From: Bactrocera neohumeralis
Lineage: Eukaryota; Arthropoda; Insecta; Diptera; Tephritidae
Length of the DNA stretch: 64,000 bases
Direction of reading: 5' to 3'
Assembly (NCBI RefSeq): GCF_024586455.1
Contig: NC_065919.1
Coordinates: 28,124,839 to 28,188,838 of the forward strand
Positions 1-11,594 of this stretch are shown one piece after another (the stretch's first letter is position 1; every line of letters begins with the position of its first letter). The notes under the pieces were generated by a model. That model was not told where the DNA came from, made no database searches, and saw only the letters and a list, made by a program, of their open reading frames with translations. The translations under genes and the position numbers were made by a program.

Positions 1-299
1 TCTCATTATAAACTTCATCAGCCAATCAGGTTCTTTGGTATCGGGTCCAACATAAATGCCCACATACCCACATTTGTTGAGAAGTCAGTCAAAAATCTGG
101 TAGATGTATTACAATTGGAATTTACAATACCTCAGAAATGAGTTGAACCAAATTGAATTTAGCCTGATTTATCGACAAGACAAAAAGACATTTGCCAATC
201 AGAGATTAGCTATAAATATGTGGGTCGCTTTTTACATTTTGGGATTTGGCAACCCGAGTTTTTCAATCTAGCAAAACTTTATCGCAAAATTTGATAATT

Positions 300-1345
300 T
301 TGATGTTACAGACATTCCGAACGTTTTGACATACGAGTGTTATTTACGTTGTTTACAGTAAAATATTCATCATGGCCAAAAAGTGTATTTAAGTCACGAA
401 CATTTCCGCTCGAATATGTTTAACAACTTTCGACGTGGTTTAACTGAGCAACAGTACATCGAAGAATTTAATTAAATATATGGCGACGAAGTTTCATTAA
501 AGTTCGTCGATCACTCGAAGATGAAATTTCAAATTCAGCTGTACTTTCGGAAACTTTGATGCTGTGCAAACTGATATTGCAAGATCATCATCTGACTTAT
601 CATGAGATTGAGACAACTATAAGCATTAGTGGGACCAAAACACATTCAATATTACATGAGCATTTGACTGTAAAAAAAATTTGTTCACATTAGGTTCCAT
701 ACCATTTGTGAATCGCTCAAAACAAGACTCATGTTGATTGGTTGAGAGAAATGTTAAAAAATACGATTGCGGTGCTTCAAACACGTCTATCACATCGTAA
801 CAGGGGATGAATCGTGGATTTACTCGTACTGTATAAGACCGAAAGTAAACAGCAGTAAATTGTATGGGTATAAGCCGAATCCAACAAGAGTTGTTCCCGC
901 ACAAAAACAGTTTTTTCTGGTTTTTTTTGGAAAAACTGAATATATCGCAACCAAACCACTAGAAGAATGCAGAACAGTAAATTCTTAGTGATACATAACC
1001 GTTTGTTCGCAAGTTGTTATTCAAGAAATCAGGAAAACCAACCGCCGAAGATGGACTCTCTTCACAATGCGAGTTTTCATTCATCGACTAAAGCAACTTC
1101 AATCTTGAGCACTCAAAACATCGATTTGATAGGTCATCCGTCTTTCCTTGACTTGGAATCGAAGAACTTCTTTTTATTTCCGTAAGGAAACAATAAACTA
1201 GGAAATCAACGTTCTTCAGAACGCATGTTTAGGAGACCTCTCAATCATAGTGACAAAAATGCTTCGACACTTGGTTCAAACAGATGCAGAAGTATTTAGC
1301 ACCTAGTGGAGAATATTTTTAAAAACAATAAAGCGATTTTCGATT
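300..1345 (+). mobile_element. Decayed mariner transposon with broken transposase
   Basis: A mariner-type (DD34D) transposase is readable on the plus strand but broken by stops and frameshifts. The N-terminal helix-turn-helix part starts near 372 (NFRRGLTEQQYIEEFN). The first catalytic block appears as VTGDESWIY near 800-830. The region of the second aspartate appears as HNASFHSST near 1055-1080, where the usual HDNAS motif has lost its aspartate. The third region, FFLFP, lies near 1170 and should follow PDLAPND, which is mutated. The order and spacing match one full-length element of about 1 kb. Terminal repeats were not resolved, so the ends are approximate. It cannot encode an active enzyme. 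Confidence 0.85.
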
Positions 1346-1600
1346 TTCAATATTTGTTTATGCTCTCTAATTCCGAAATATAAGAGGCCTACGTACACCC
1401 ACATACGGAGTAGAAGTGTGGGTCTACTATAAATAGGCCTTTTCATCTACATGTGGAATTTAAATGTGGTATTTACTTGTTGTTTTAATCGGGTCAAAGC
1501 CGAGCTCAAAAAAGTTAATTCAACAGTCAGATCAAGCAACCACTTTACTTTATTAGAAAATTCGGATAACTCTTATTGTCCTTCCTAATTTTAATAGGTA
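1346..1600. other. Intergenic, nothing recognised
   Basis: AT-rich sequence between the mariner remnant and the dispersed repeat that follows. No coding pattern, RNA gene or repeat structure was recognised. Confidence 0.5.
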
Positions 1601-1604
1601 AAAG

Positions 1605-2112
1605 TTCAAGAGATATTTGATTCCGTAAAGAACTTGATTTTGACCGGTCAGTTTGTGTAGTAGTTATATGCTATATGATCCGATCTGAACAATTCCTTCG
1701 TAGATTGCATCATTTCCTTGGGCAATAATCCATACCGAAATCTCAGAAGATTTCTCAAATAAAAAAAATTGCATACAAGGACTGCATTTTGAGTGATCTC
1801 TTGTATGACGGTTATAACTACCTGTATAGTACCTGAACAATTTCTTCGGAGATTGTACCCTTGCCTTGGACAATGCATTCGTGTCAAATTTCGTGAAAAT
1901 ATCTTGTCAAATAAGTTTGTGGCGTGTGCAAAATTTCTCATCGATGTCTCAAAATCGAAGGGGCTAGTTCACTTATATACAGACAGATGGACAGACAGAC
2001 AAACGGCTATGGCTAAATCAACTCTGATCGTCATGCTGATTTATATTTGTAATTTATAGGGTCCCCGAAGTTTCCTTCTGGGTGTTACAAACTTCGTGGC
2101 CAACATATTATC
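1605..2112 (+). repeat. Dispersed repeat family A (copy 1)
   Basis: Non-coding interspersed repeat with internally repeated modules: a GATCCGATCTGAACAATT-like block, then TTCGTGAAAATATCTTGTCAAA, seen at about 1670-1720 and 1820-1920. These are followed by a tract of ACAGACAGATGGACAGACAG type at 1979-1999 and by GGGTGTTACAAACTTCGTGGC near 2082. The same modules recur at 35.16-35.95 kb, 50.70-50.85 kb and 51.13-51.43 kb. No protein or RNA gene is recognisable. It may be a non-autonomous element or a non-coding part of a larger one. Confidence 0.7.
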
Positions 2113-2800
2113 TTGTTCTAGGTATGGTACAATATTTTTATGTGATATTTGGTTTTCGTCACCTTAGTTGATAACCTTATAAGACAGGGGTCAATTGGTT
2201 ATTTCTTTAAATCGCTTTTTCACCTTGTCAGTTTATTCACCGAATTTCTCCCCTTATAGAAAGGTCTTACAAGCTTTAAACCAACTTCATTTCCTCAAAC
2301 TCTGAGCCTACAGATTTTTGACTGAAAGATTTTTGATTAAAAGAATTGTTTTTTTCTGTATCGGACCAGGTATCGAGCTATGGTATGTTTTAATGTAATT
2401 GCTAAAATAGCAGGTAATATTTCCTCAATAATTTGACAGAATACTGCCGCGTTGGCAATCCTTGGAAAATTTTAAATCCGAATACCTTTCGATTACATGG
2501 GTCGAACTACTTAGAACGGCTTTGCTCTTATAAATGAGATTAAATCTCTTCCAAATATCTTATCTTTCTCATAAATGCATTATGTTTACATTTAATTAAA
2601 TATTCTTCTTTAACTTTTATGAGGGCAGCTAATAGCCAATATTATGGTCACCAAATTCGCTGAACTAAGTCCAGCGAACTTTAAAGCTCATAACTCCGTT
2701 TAATTCAATATTCTCAGTGACTCGTCTGATTAGCACAATCAGAGATATATAAAGTAACTAATTCCTAATGGAGCTACCTCTGTTCGTTCCGATCGTTGGT
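2113..2800. other. Intergenic, nothing recognised
   Basis: AT-rich non-coding sequence with no convincing open frame, RNA gene or repeat. Confidence 0.5.
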
Positions 2801-2808
2801 TATAATAG

Positions 2809-3290
2809 GGGTATTCTCTTGCTCTTGCAAAACCCTAGCACGGTGCAAGAATTGCATATATTTCCTCTTGGTGCATCGGCACAACAACAAACACACGCAG
2901 AAAATTATTTCCAATAACTGTAAAATATGTCAGACCAAAACCCATGTATATTTGCGTGCAATGTCACGCAAAAATATAATTGCAACCCTGTTTTTGAGGT
3001 CATTTTACTTAAAGACATATTACGTCGTTAAATTTTTGAGGAAGGTAAGTTTTAAATAGATTTTATAATTTCTATTTAAATTATAAAGATTTGTTACAGT
3101 TTTTTTGTTAAAAATTTATGCAGAAGCTGCGTCAATTCACAATAGCCATGCATAATAGTCATTCACAATACATTGACCGAATCAGCCGTTCATATATCAC
3201 TAGATTCTGCAGTGGGTGCTCTCGTGCTCTTGTATATTTCGGTATAGTATTTTTGCAATCTGCAATCTTGCAAGAGCAAGAGAATACCCC
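2809..3290. mobile_element. MITE with terminal inverted repeats and TA target duplication
   Basis: The left end (2809 onward) begins GGGGTATTCTCTTGCTC and the right end (to 3290) is its reverse complement. The match extends about 22 bases, and a TA dinucleotide flanks both sides. The interior of about 480 bp has no long open frame. This is a small non-autonomous DNA transposon. The TA duplication fits the Tc1/mariner superfamily, but a different class is possible because the family was not recognised. Confidence 0.8.
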
Positions 3291-4204
3291 TAATGTGATA
3301 CCGAGCTAGATGGATGATTCTTGGTATAAGACCGAATTTGTCAAATGTTAATGTCACCTTCCGTTTAGTCTAATACTTATATTATAGTATTAGACTTTGT
3401 CGCGGTCGCTGGTTAATTTATAATTTATGCATCAATTATCAGCATTTAACTAGAAGTTTATTAAAATCCATGTCCAACTTTTTTAACACCATTCTATATC
3501 ACATTTCAAACTTAATATTTTATTTATATGTATACAAGTATATCATCAAATAATTAATTATACGTAAATACAAACAATTAACAACTTTTATTACCTCACG
3601 CGTTAATGGGCATACAGGAGAGTTCACTTAATTGCTGCTAAAGGTAAAAGTACAGGGGTTAATCAATAAGTGAGAGTGTCTTTAGTAAAGTCTTTAAAGT
3701 CTTTAGTTTATATTTGCGGCTAAACGTTGTATATTAGCGCTATGCTTCCCATGAAATTAGACTAGAAGTATCTGTAGGCAATTCGACTGATTTACAAGTC
3801 ATTTATTTTACCATATCAAAGGGGCCTCGTAACAAAGCGCTGTTTACACTCTGTTTTCGAAATCGTGAAATAAATCACTTTATTTGTAGTATAAACATAC
3901 ATATAAATAATCATATTTATACAGTAGCCCTCAGTATTACTCATCTCATTTGTTCATTCAAAATAAAATTCTGGATTTGGAAAAATATAAACAACAAATG
4001 ACAACAACTAGTAACAAAAGTCGTCTGAGCGCCTTCATTTAGTTAACTACTACTTAATTGACACTTCAGAATGTTTTTATTTTTTCTATCTTATACCACA
4101 CACAATTTATATCGAATGTTGCGCAATTTTTTCAGATTCCTACTATTTTTATTTTGTTTTTTTTTTTTTTTCTTGAAGAAGTAATATACATACTTACTAA
4201 GCAG
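3291..4204. other. Intergenic spacer upstream of takeout-like gene 1
   Basis: AT-rich, no gene seen. It holds a perfect inverted repeat with 11-base arms and an 8-base spacer at 3367-3396 (AGTCTAATACT and its complement). Confidence 0.5.
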
Positions 4205-4205
4205 A

Positions 4206-4211
4206 TATAAA
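4206..4211 (+). promoter_or_regulatory. Candidate TATA box of takeout-like gene 1
   Basis: TATAAA lies about 25 bases before CAGTTT at 4230-4235, which would serve as an initiator. The first in-frame ATG is at 4319. The spacing is right for a TATA-Inr promoter; the assignment is inference. Confidence 0.55.
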
Positions 4212-4318
4212 GCCTCACGACACTTAATACAGTTTAGTTAGTTGACTAACTGAAAAGCGTGCTAACGTATCTTCCAGCACCCGTTTGCCCCGTCTGTACT
4301 CGTTAAATATTCGTGGAT

Positions 4319-7300
4319 ATGTTGCTGTTAAACAAAATTTTTCTAGCTTTAATGCCATTATTGGCACATCAAGTGTTGGCTAAATTTCGTAAGTGTTGAT
4401 AAAAATATTTGAGGATAAATACTAAAATTTTTAGAAATATTATAAAATGTCTTAAAAGTTGACAAAATAATTGATGGTGAAGTGAAATTTTATATTTATA
4501 ATTTCGGTTATAGCCGAGTTAACAACAAAGTGAAATAATTGTACAAGAATATACGTGATTTTGAAGTGAATATGTACGGAAAATTTAAAAATTTATGTAA
4601 TTTCTAGATAGCAATCCACAGAGATAGCTATGTTCTTTGATAACGCAGATTAGTGCTTTAAGGCTTTTGTATATTAATCTGATCTGATCCAAACTTAAGG
4701 AAGTACATAAATGACACACACGACTACGAAAAGCTTAAAAAGTTCAAAAATCTTATTTGCCCGTTCGCTCCTTTTGTAGTGATAATCTAATTCTCGAAAT
4801 CAGATTCAAAAAAAATCTACAATATTCTTTTGGCTTCATTTATTTCTTTTTACAATAATGAAAAAGATGTCCTGCTTCCTTTCTTCTTCGTTACCACTTT
4901 TGCGATTATAATGCAGTTTACAAGAGCGCGTCGACGGATGAACGACTTTTTCGCTGTTTGCCGCCAATTGGCGATTCCAAGTGTAACTAGGCCCTTCTCC
5001 ACCTAGTCTTTCCAACGGAGTGGAGGTCTTCCTCTTTCTCTGCTTCGCTTGGCAGGCACTGCGTCCAATGCTTTCAGAGCTGAAGTGTTTTCCTCCATTT
5101 GGACAACAAGACGTAGCCAGCGTAGCCGCTATCCCTTAATTCGCTGAAATACCGTCACACCGATGCCTCTGCTCCACATAGAAGGACGGGGATGATGCTT
5201 CCTTTAGTATAAGGATATCTATCACCCAGATATTTCTGATCAACGTGAACGGATATACGAGGTGCGTTCCAAAGTAAAAAGGACTTAAAAAAGAAGCGGA
5301 AAAAATGTTTTTTTTTTTTTGGCAAAATCAATTTATTTTATTCAAAATAGTCTCCTTCTGCTTCAATACAGCTTTTTGCACGGTCCAAAAGCATGTCGAA
5401 CGAGTGTTTTAGCTCGTTGGCGGTTGGCGCTTTCCTTTCACGGGCAAATGAATTTTTCCGAAAAGGAAGAAGTCGCACGGTGCCATATTAGGTGAATACG
5501 GGACGTGGTTAATGGTTAAAATGTGACTTTTGGTCAATAATCTTCCTTCGAATTTTGGATTCTGAGCAATTTTTGGTCGTCAGCAAATTGGGCGGAACAA
5601 ACCGTGCATACACCTTTCGTAAGCCCAAATGTTCAGTCAAAATGCGATAAATTGATGTTTTGGAGATGTTTAATTCCATTTCCATGAATTTCAATGACGA
5701 TTTCGGCTGATTTTTGATGAATTCAAGCACAGTTTCGATAGAATTTCCGGTGATCACGGATTTTGATTGGCCCACATGTTGATCGTCATTTATGTCCTCA
5801 CGACCACTTTGAAAACGTTGAAACCACTCGTGCCCTCTGCTGCGAGATAGGCAATCATCGCCATAAACTTGCCATGAAATTCTCACTGGACAATCGATGA
5901 AGATAGCAGATTCTAACGCACCAGTCGACATATAGATGGCGCCAACAGGGGGCGCTAGATTCAAAAAGTCCTGTTTACTTTGGAACGCAACTTGTACATA
6001 TGTAAGTTCGCGAACGTCATTCAAACAATGATTGTACTCCCAACTTATTAATACATTCGAAATATATTCACTATTAATCCTTTTCCGTCGTTGTTTAACT
6101 TTACCTAGATCTGCTAGTCAGATACCCCTCCTTCTTATTCAATTCCAGATTGAAATGGTATAAATAGACTTAGGGTATCAAATACGTCTAGATCCCATTT
6201 TAAACAGTTCTTCTGCTTCATAAAATGTTGTGTCCCAATTCTATGGTATTTTTTATTCACAAGGTTCAGAGATCTGGAGATGGTTCAATTGTACAATGAT
6301 ATTGTTGGACCAGAAGGTCAGCTTAATATTGCATTTATTTTTACCTGAGTTAAATATATGGTGCGTTTTTGAAAACTGTGTTGATCTCCATTAAGCAGAA
6401 TCCAAGTTTCTTTACCCTTAACCTATCCACTTCAATTTTGCAAAGATATGGTTAGATATGGTAAAAAGTATCAGATTAAATGTACATACTATATATAAGG
6501 ATTACTTCCGCTGATAGGCATTTCAAATTCTCTGAGTAAAACATAAATGCGTATTTTCATTTCAGCTGAGGATCCCAAGGCATGCAAATATGGCGACAAA
6601 ACTTGTATAATGAGCACTATCGAATACCTGATGCGAGAAAAATCCCAAGGTACTATGTACTTTCTAACGGTACATATAAATTAAACACACAGTTCTTACA
6701 ATTTAGGGTTTCCTTCGCTTAATTTGGCTAAGACTGATCCACTGAGAATTGCCAAAATCGTTATGAAACAAGGCGCTGAAAGTCCCGTTAATATTGACCT
6801 CACCTTCACCAATAATGACTTATACGGTTTTAGTGGAGTAAAAATGATTGACTTGAAGTAAGGCAATGAATTTCTGCAATATCCATGTTAATAAATCTAC
6901 TTGTATTCACTTTTTAGGGGTTTCGGCAAGGATTTGACCACAAAACACGATCTAATTTTTTCTGCTCCCATCCTCAGCTTGGTAGGAGATTACTCAATTA
7001 AGGGACGCGTATTAATACTGCCTATCACTGGCACAGGCACGAGCAATATTACAATGCGTAAGTTATTTAACAAAAAATATTACAAAAAAATTGTATCCCG
7101 TCATCTCATTTTTCTGCAGTTAACTCTAAAATTCGGATTCAGTTTGCTGGCACTCCAGTGGAAAAACCGGACGGCATCCATATGAGTGTGAAGTCGGCGC
7201 GTTTGAGTGTGGATCCGTCAAGAATGATTTTCAATTTTGGCAATCTTTTCAATGGTGACAAACAGCTGGGTGACACGATGAACGTCTTCTTGAATGAAAA

Positions 7301-7421
7301 CTGGAAGGAGATATATCAAGAAGTGCGTGCAACTTTTACAAACGCGTTTTCTCAAATCTTCACAAGCGTCATTGATAATGTTTTCAGCATTTATCCTTAT
7401 GACAAATACTTTTCGGAATAA
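4319..7421 (+). CDS. Takeout-like (JHBP domain) secreted protein 1
   Basis: Coding exons 4319-4388, 6566-6649, 6707-6857, 6918-7057 and 7120-7421 join in frame at GT-AG sites into a 248-residue protein. Residues 1-21 form a signal peptide (MLLLNKIFLALMPLLAHQVLA). The mature part opens with CKYGDKTC, the cysteine pair typical of the family, and continues with the lipid-binding fold. Near the C-terminus are FNFGNLFNGDKQLGD and NENWKEI, family landmarks. Members of this family are secreted carriers of small hydrophobic ligands in haemolymph or chemosensory tissue, linked in Drosophila to feeding and circadian output; the ligand here is unknown. The first intron (about 2.2 kb) carries an RTE fragment and a deleted mariner. 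A paralogue lies 7.6 kb downstream. The start was chosen because the ATG opens the signal peptide. Confidence 0.9.
4876..5215 (-). mobile_element. RTE-type LINE 3' end fragment
   Basis: Minus-strand reading resembles the end of the LINE copy at 11.58-11.82 kb: a block about 'alkvfDavpa' followed by an R-rich run, then the tail CGATTATAATGC near 4900-4920 and a TTCTTC (GAA complement) end near 4882. It is diverged and 5' truncated, and lies in the first intron of takeout-like gene 1. Confidence 0.6.
5258..5994 (-). mobile_element. Internally deleted mariner element, intact ends
   Basis: A 737-bp element flanked by TA on both sides (5256-5257 and 5995-5996). Its ends are inverted repeats: CGAGGTGCGTTCCAAAGTA at the left, and CAAGTTGCGTTCCAAAGTA read inward from the right. 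On the minus strand the transposase N-terminus is readable from about 5930 (MSTGALESAIF, then FQRFQSGREDINDD). It contains the two helix-turn-helix motifs and runs to about 5509. The frame then jumps to a C-terminal remnant (MAPCDFFLF-like) near 5480. The catalytic centre with the first two aspartates is missing, so this copy is non-autonomous. Confidence 0.85.
5509..5931 (-). pseudogene. Truncated mariner transposase, DNA-binding part only
   Basis: The open frame extends upstream to 6024 outside the element, but the natural start is the ATG near 5931 (MSTGALES). Recognisable parts are a first helix-turn-helix with RGHEWFQRFQSGREDINDD, a linker, and a second one with LKFMEMELNISKTSIYRIL. It ends at a stop at 5509, before any catalytic residue. 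If expressed it could only bind transposon ends. Confidence 0.75.
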
Positions 7422-7639
7422 AAATTAAGAAATCTAGTATATTGTTCTTTTGTTATCTGCATGCAGTTTTGAGGAAATAGCTGCAAGTCTTTTTTCTTAT
7501 ATAAATTGGGTTAAGTAGGTTCGACTTCTTAAGCCGATAAGCTTAAAACGAAATGACGAAAAATAATGAAGATTTTAATTTTTAAAAGTTCCAGCTGCTC
7601 CGCGCCGCTAATGTATTTTAAAAAATAATTCACTCCAGG

Positions 7640-7845
7640 TAAAATTAATTTATAGCCGTGTGCCAAAGCCTTAAGGTCATGGCTACTAAGATCGCTTTGA
7701 GTGCCACTTGACTATCACTAAGTATGGCAATACGTTGATTACGATAATAGCGTTGGAGATTTATTTCTCCCATTGAACCAATGTCTTCAAATGTTTTCGA
7801 GCCGTCAGTGTTTCAATGAATTGTGCTGTCCCTAAGTCTCTTTTT
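7640..7845 (-). mobile_element. RNase H fragment of a non-LTR retrotransposon
   Basis: The minus strand reads QRIAILSDSQVALKAI, the ribonuclease H motif found at the end of Jockey/I-type LINE polyproteins. The flanks are too decayed to follow. Confidence 0.6.
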
Positions 7846-8039
7846 GACAGATCACGCGTGACTCGTGTCAAGCAGTCCTGTTATTCTTGTACAGTATTGT
7901 TTGGCATTTCATCTTGGAAAGTCTTACTCTTGAACAACATTTACAAATCGTCCAACTTCGCTGAACTTATGGTCAACATAATCAGCCTACTGAGGGCACT
8001 ATTCACAACACCATCACCCATCTTGAGACCCGGCATTCA

Positions 8040-8578
8040 TTAAATCATAATATTCGACCGAATAGGCCACGTCCAGCACGCACTGAAGAAAATATGGCAG
8101 CCGTAGCAGCATCTAGGACTGACGCATTTTACGTCGATATCTTAAATTGAAAGCGTATAAAATATAGCTTTTGTTTGTGCAGGAACTGAAGCCGCCCGAT
8201 CTTCCCAAGCTACATCGGTTCGATCTCTGCGGTCCATATTTTTTCAAAATTGATGCCGGTGAGAACGTAACCATCAATGGCGACCATTATCACGCCATCC
8301 TAACCGACTATTTGTTCCTGAGATTGAAGCTCGTGATTTTAAGATGCCACTTCCCAAGTTAGTGACCACCAAGTTAGTGTGATATCACACCGTTTTCCTG
8401 TGGGGATATGTAAAGTCTAAAACAATCTCGCTCCGATTCAGGCCTTGGAGAAAAACATCACGCGTCTCATTCGCCAATTACCAGTCGAAATGATTGAAGG
8501 AGTCATTAAAAACTGGACTCAACGAATGGACCGTCTAAGACGTATTCGAGGCCAACATTTGAAATAGATAATCTTCAA
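8040..8578 (+). mobile_element. Decayed Tc1/mariner-superfamily transposase (family Y)
   Basis: Pieces on the plus strand in the expected order: RPRPARTEENMAAVAAS near 8065-8115 (helix-turn-helix region), then INGDHYHAILTDYLF near 8272-8315, FLWGYVKS near 8394, and ITRLIRQLPVEMIEGVIKNW near 8459-8515. These match the DDE_3-type transposases common in insects. Frameshifts and a large loss between the pieces make it dead. Related remains lie at 57.8-58.5 kb and 63.0-63.5 kb on the minus strand. Confidence 0.7.
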
Positions 8579-10036
8579 AAAGAAGGATGGAGTCATGTGT
8601 AGACGTTCACGCCAGTGAGGAAAGTTCTCTGATCGCCATTCACTTGGGAGTGGCCCTTTTTTACATATGGCTCAAGCAGCTCACGACTTCCGGTCTTTGA
8701 CCAAGTATCCTCTGGGTAGCCTAAGAACATCCGTTTGAAGGCGAGATAAAGTGAGAAGGCGGAACCCCCCTCCCCTCCGCAGGGTTGTGCGCAGAGTTTG
8801 GGACCCGCCACTTAAAAAATCATACCAATGAAAAGGAACAACAAGCCTCGGATGAGTGACCCCCCTTTTGATGACGACCATGCCAACCGAAATAAGGACT
8901 ACGAATTGAGGCATGCACCTGGAATACCCGGTCCCTTAATTGGGAAGGTGCCGCTGCTCAGCTGGTTGATCTCCTCGTGAAAATAAAGGCTGACATCATC
9001 GCTGTCCAAGAAATGCGATGGACGGGACAAGGACAGAGACGAGTAGGTCCTTGTGGCATTTACTACAGTGGCCATATAAAGGAGCGCAAGTTTGGTGTGG
9101 GATTCGTGGTGGGAGAGAGACTCCGTCGCCGAGTACTATCATTCACTCCGGTGAATGAACCTCTAGCCACAATCCGCATCAAAGCGAGGTTCTTCAACAT
9201 ATCGCTTCTATGAGCGCTTGGAGCGCACTTATGAGAGCTGCCCCCGCCACGTTGTCAAAATCGTGCTTGGCGACTTTAACGCCAGGGTGGACAAAGAAGG
9301 TATCTTTGGCATTACGGTCGGTAAATTCAGCCTCCACGACGAAACTTCCCCAAATGGGTTGAGGCTGATTGACTTCGCCGGGGCCCGAAATATGGTTATC
9401 TGTGGTACTAGATTCCATCACAAGAAAATACATCAAGCTACCTGGCTGTCTCCGGATCGAAAACCACCAACCAGATCGATCATGTTGTGATAGACGGAAG
9501 ACACGTCTCCAGTGTTTTAGATGTGCGTGCGCTCCGAGGTCCTAACATCGACTCGGACCACTATCTTGTTGCAGCTAAGATTCGCACTCGCCTCTGTGCA
9601 GCAAAAAACGCACGTCAACAAACACAAGGAAGGTTCGACGTCGAGAAGCTGCAATCACAACAGACAGCCGAACGATTTTCTACCAAGCTTGCACTCCTGC
9701 TCTCAGAGAGCACTCGTCAACAACTCGGTATAAGGGAACTGTGGGACGGCATTTCAAACTCCTTACGTACAGCTGCAACCAAACCATTGGTTTTCGGAAA
9801 ATACAAAAGAACAGCTGGTCCGACGAGGAGTGCCGTGTCGCAGTGGAGAGAAAACAGACTGCCTACCTCGCAAAATTACGATCGACCACAATAATGGGTA
9901 GGGGTAATGCTCGAAAATTCTACGAAAAAATGCGGCGGCTTACAGAAGGTTTCAAGACCGGAGCATACTCTTGTAGAACCCCCAAAGGTGATCTAGTGAT
10001 CGATGCCCAGAGCATACTTAAATTATGGAGGGAACA

Positions 10037-10394
10037 CCCGATTCCCCAATCGATGACGATGGAGCAGACGTTCCATTGCCCGACCATGAAGAAGTTCGAA
10101 TAGCAATTGCCCGCCTGAAGAACAACAAAGCGGCAGGGGCCGACGGATTGCCGGCCGAGCTATTCAAACACGGAGGCGAAGAACTGATAAGGAGCATGCA
10201 TCAGCATCAACAACGCCAGGAGAAGGCGAACCCGACTCCCCAATCGATGACGATGGAGCAGACGTTCCATTGCCCGACCATGAAGAAGTTCGAATAGCAA
10301 TTGCCCGCCTGAAGAACAACAAAGCGGCAGGGGCCGATGGACTGTCGGCCAAGGTATTCAAACACGGCGGCGAAGAACTGATAAAGAGCATGCA
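10037..10394 (+). repeat. 194-bp direct duplication inside the RTE element
   Basis: The block starting near 10037 (CCCCAATCGATGACGATG and the KNNKAAGADG codons) is repeated with an offset of 194 bases from about 10231. The second copy ends near 10394. The two differ at a few bases (PAELF against SAKVF), so either the duplication is not fresh or it arose by template switching between copies. Confidence 0.85.
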
Positions 10395-10412
10395 TCAGCT
10401 TCTTTGTAAAAT

Positions 10413-11594
10413 ATGGTCGGACGAAAGATTGCCCAACGATTGGAATTTAAGTGTGCTCTGCCCAATCCAAAAAAGGGAGACCCCATAATCTGCGCCAACT
10501 ACCGTGGGATGAGCCTCCTAAACATCGCATATAAGGTTCTATCGAGCGTATTGTGTGAAAGATTAAAGCCCACCGTCAACAAACTGATTGGACCTTATCA
10601 GTGTGGCTTCAGACCTGGAAAGTCAACAACCGATCAGATATGCATCATGCGCCAAATCTTGGAAAAGACCCGTGAAAGAAGAATCGACACACACCACCTC
10701 TTCGTCGATTTCAAAGCTGCTTTCGACAGCACGAAAAGGAGCTGCCTTTATGCCGCGATGTCTGAATTTGGTATCCCCGCAAAACTAATAGGGCTGTGTA
10801 AACTGACGTTGAGTAACACCAAAAGCTCCGTCAGGATCGGGAAGGACCTCTCCGAGCCGTTCGATACCAAACGAGATTTCAGACAAGGAGACTCCCTATC
10901 GTGCGACTTCTTCAACCTGCTTCTGGTGAAAATAGTTCGAGCTGCAGAACAAAATAGAGAAGGTACCATCTTCTATAAGAGTGTACAGCTGCTGGTGTAT
11001 GCCGATGATATTGATATCATCGGCCTCAACACCCACGCCGTTAGTTCTGCTTTCTTCAGGCTGGACAAGGAAGCACAGAAAATGGGTCTGGCAGTGAACG
11101 AGGGCAAAACGAAATATCTCCTGTCATCAAACAAACAGTCGTCGCACTCGCGACTTGGCGCTCACGTCACCGTTGACAGTCATAACTTTGAAGTTGTAGA
11201 TAATTTCGTCTATTTAGGAACCAGCATTAACACCACCAACAATGTCAGCCTGGAAATCCAACGCAGGATTGCTCTTGCCAACAGGTGCTACTTCGGACTG
11301 AGTAGGCAATTGAAAAGTAAAGTCCTCTCTCGACGAACAAAAGCTAAACTCTATAAGTCGCTCATAATTCCCGTCCTGCTGTACGGTGCAGAGGCTTGGG
11401 CGATGACAACAACCGATGAGTCGACGTTACGAGTTTTCGAGAGAAAAATTCTGCGAAAGATTTATGGTCCGTTGCGAATTGGCCACGGCGAATATCGCAT
11501 TCGATGGAACGATGAGCTGTACGAGATATACGACGACATTGACATAGTTCAGCGAATTAAAAGACAGATTAGGTCACGTTGTCCGGATGGATGA
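10413..11594 (+). pseudogene. RTE reverse transcriptase open frame
   Basis: The longest surviving frame of the LINE at 8.6-11.8 kb (393 codons). It starts inside the reverse transcriptase, so the displayed start is not a natural one. It holds the conserved fingers and palm motifs, including FVDFKAAFDS and VYADDIDII, the aspartates that coordinate metal in reverse transcription. It continues into the thumb and a C-terminal YLGTSI...LLYGAEAW region. The frame shifts near 11590, after which the natural C-terminus continues in another frame. The endonuclease upstream is broken, so the element cannot move by itself. Confidence 0.8.
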
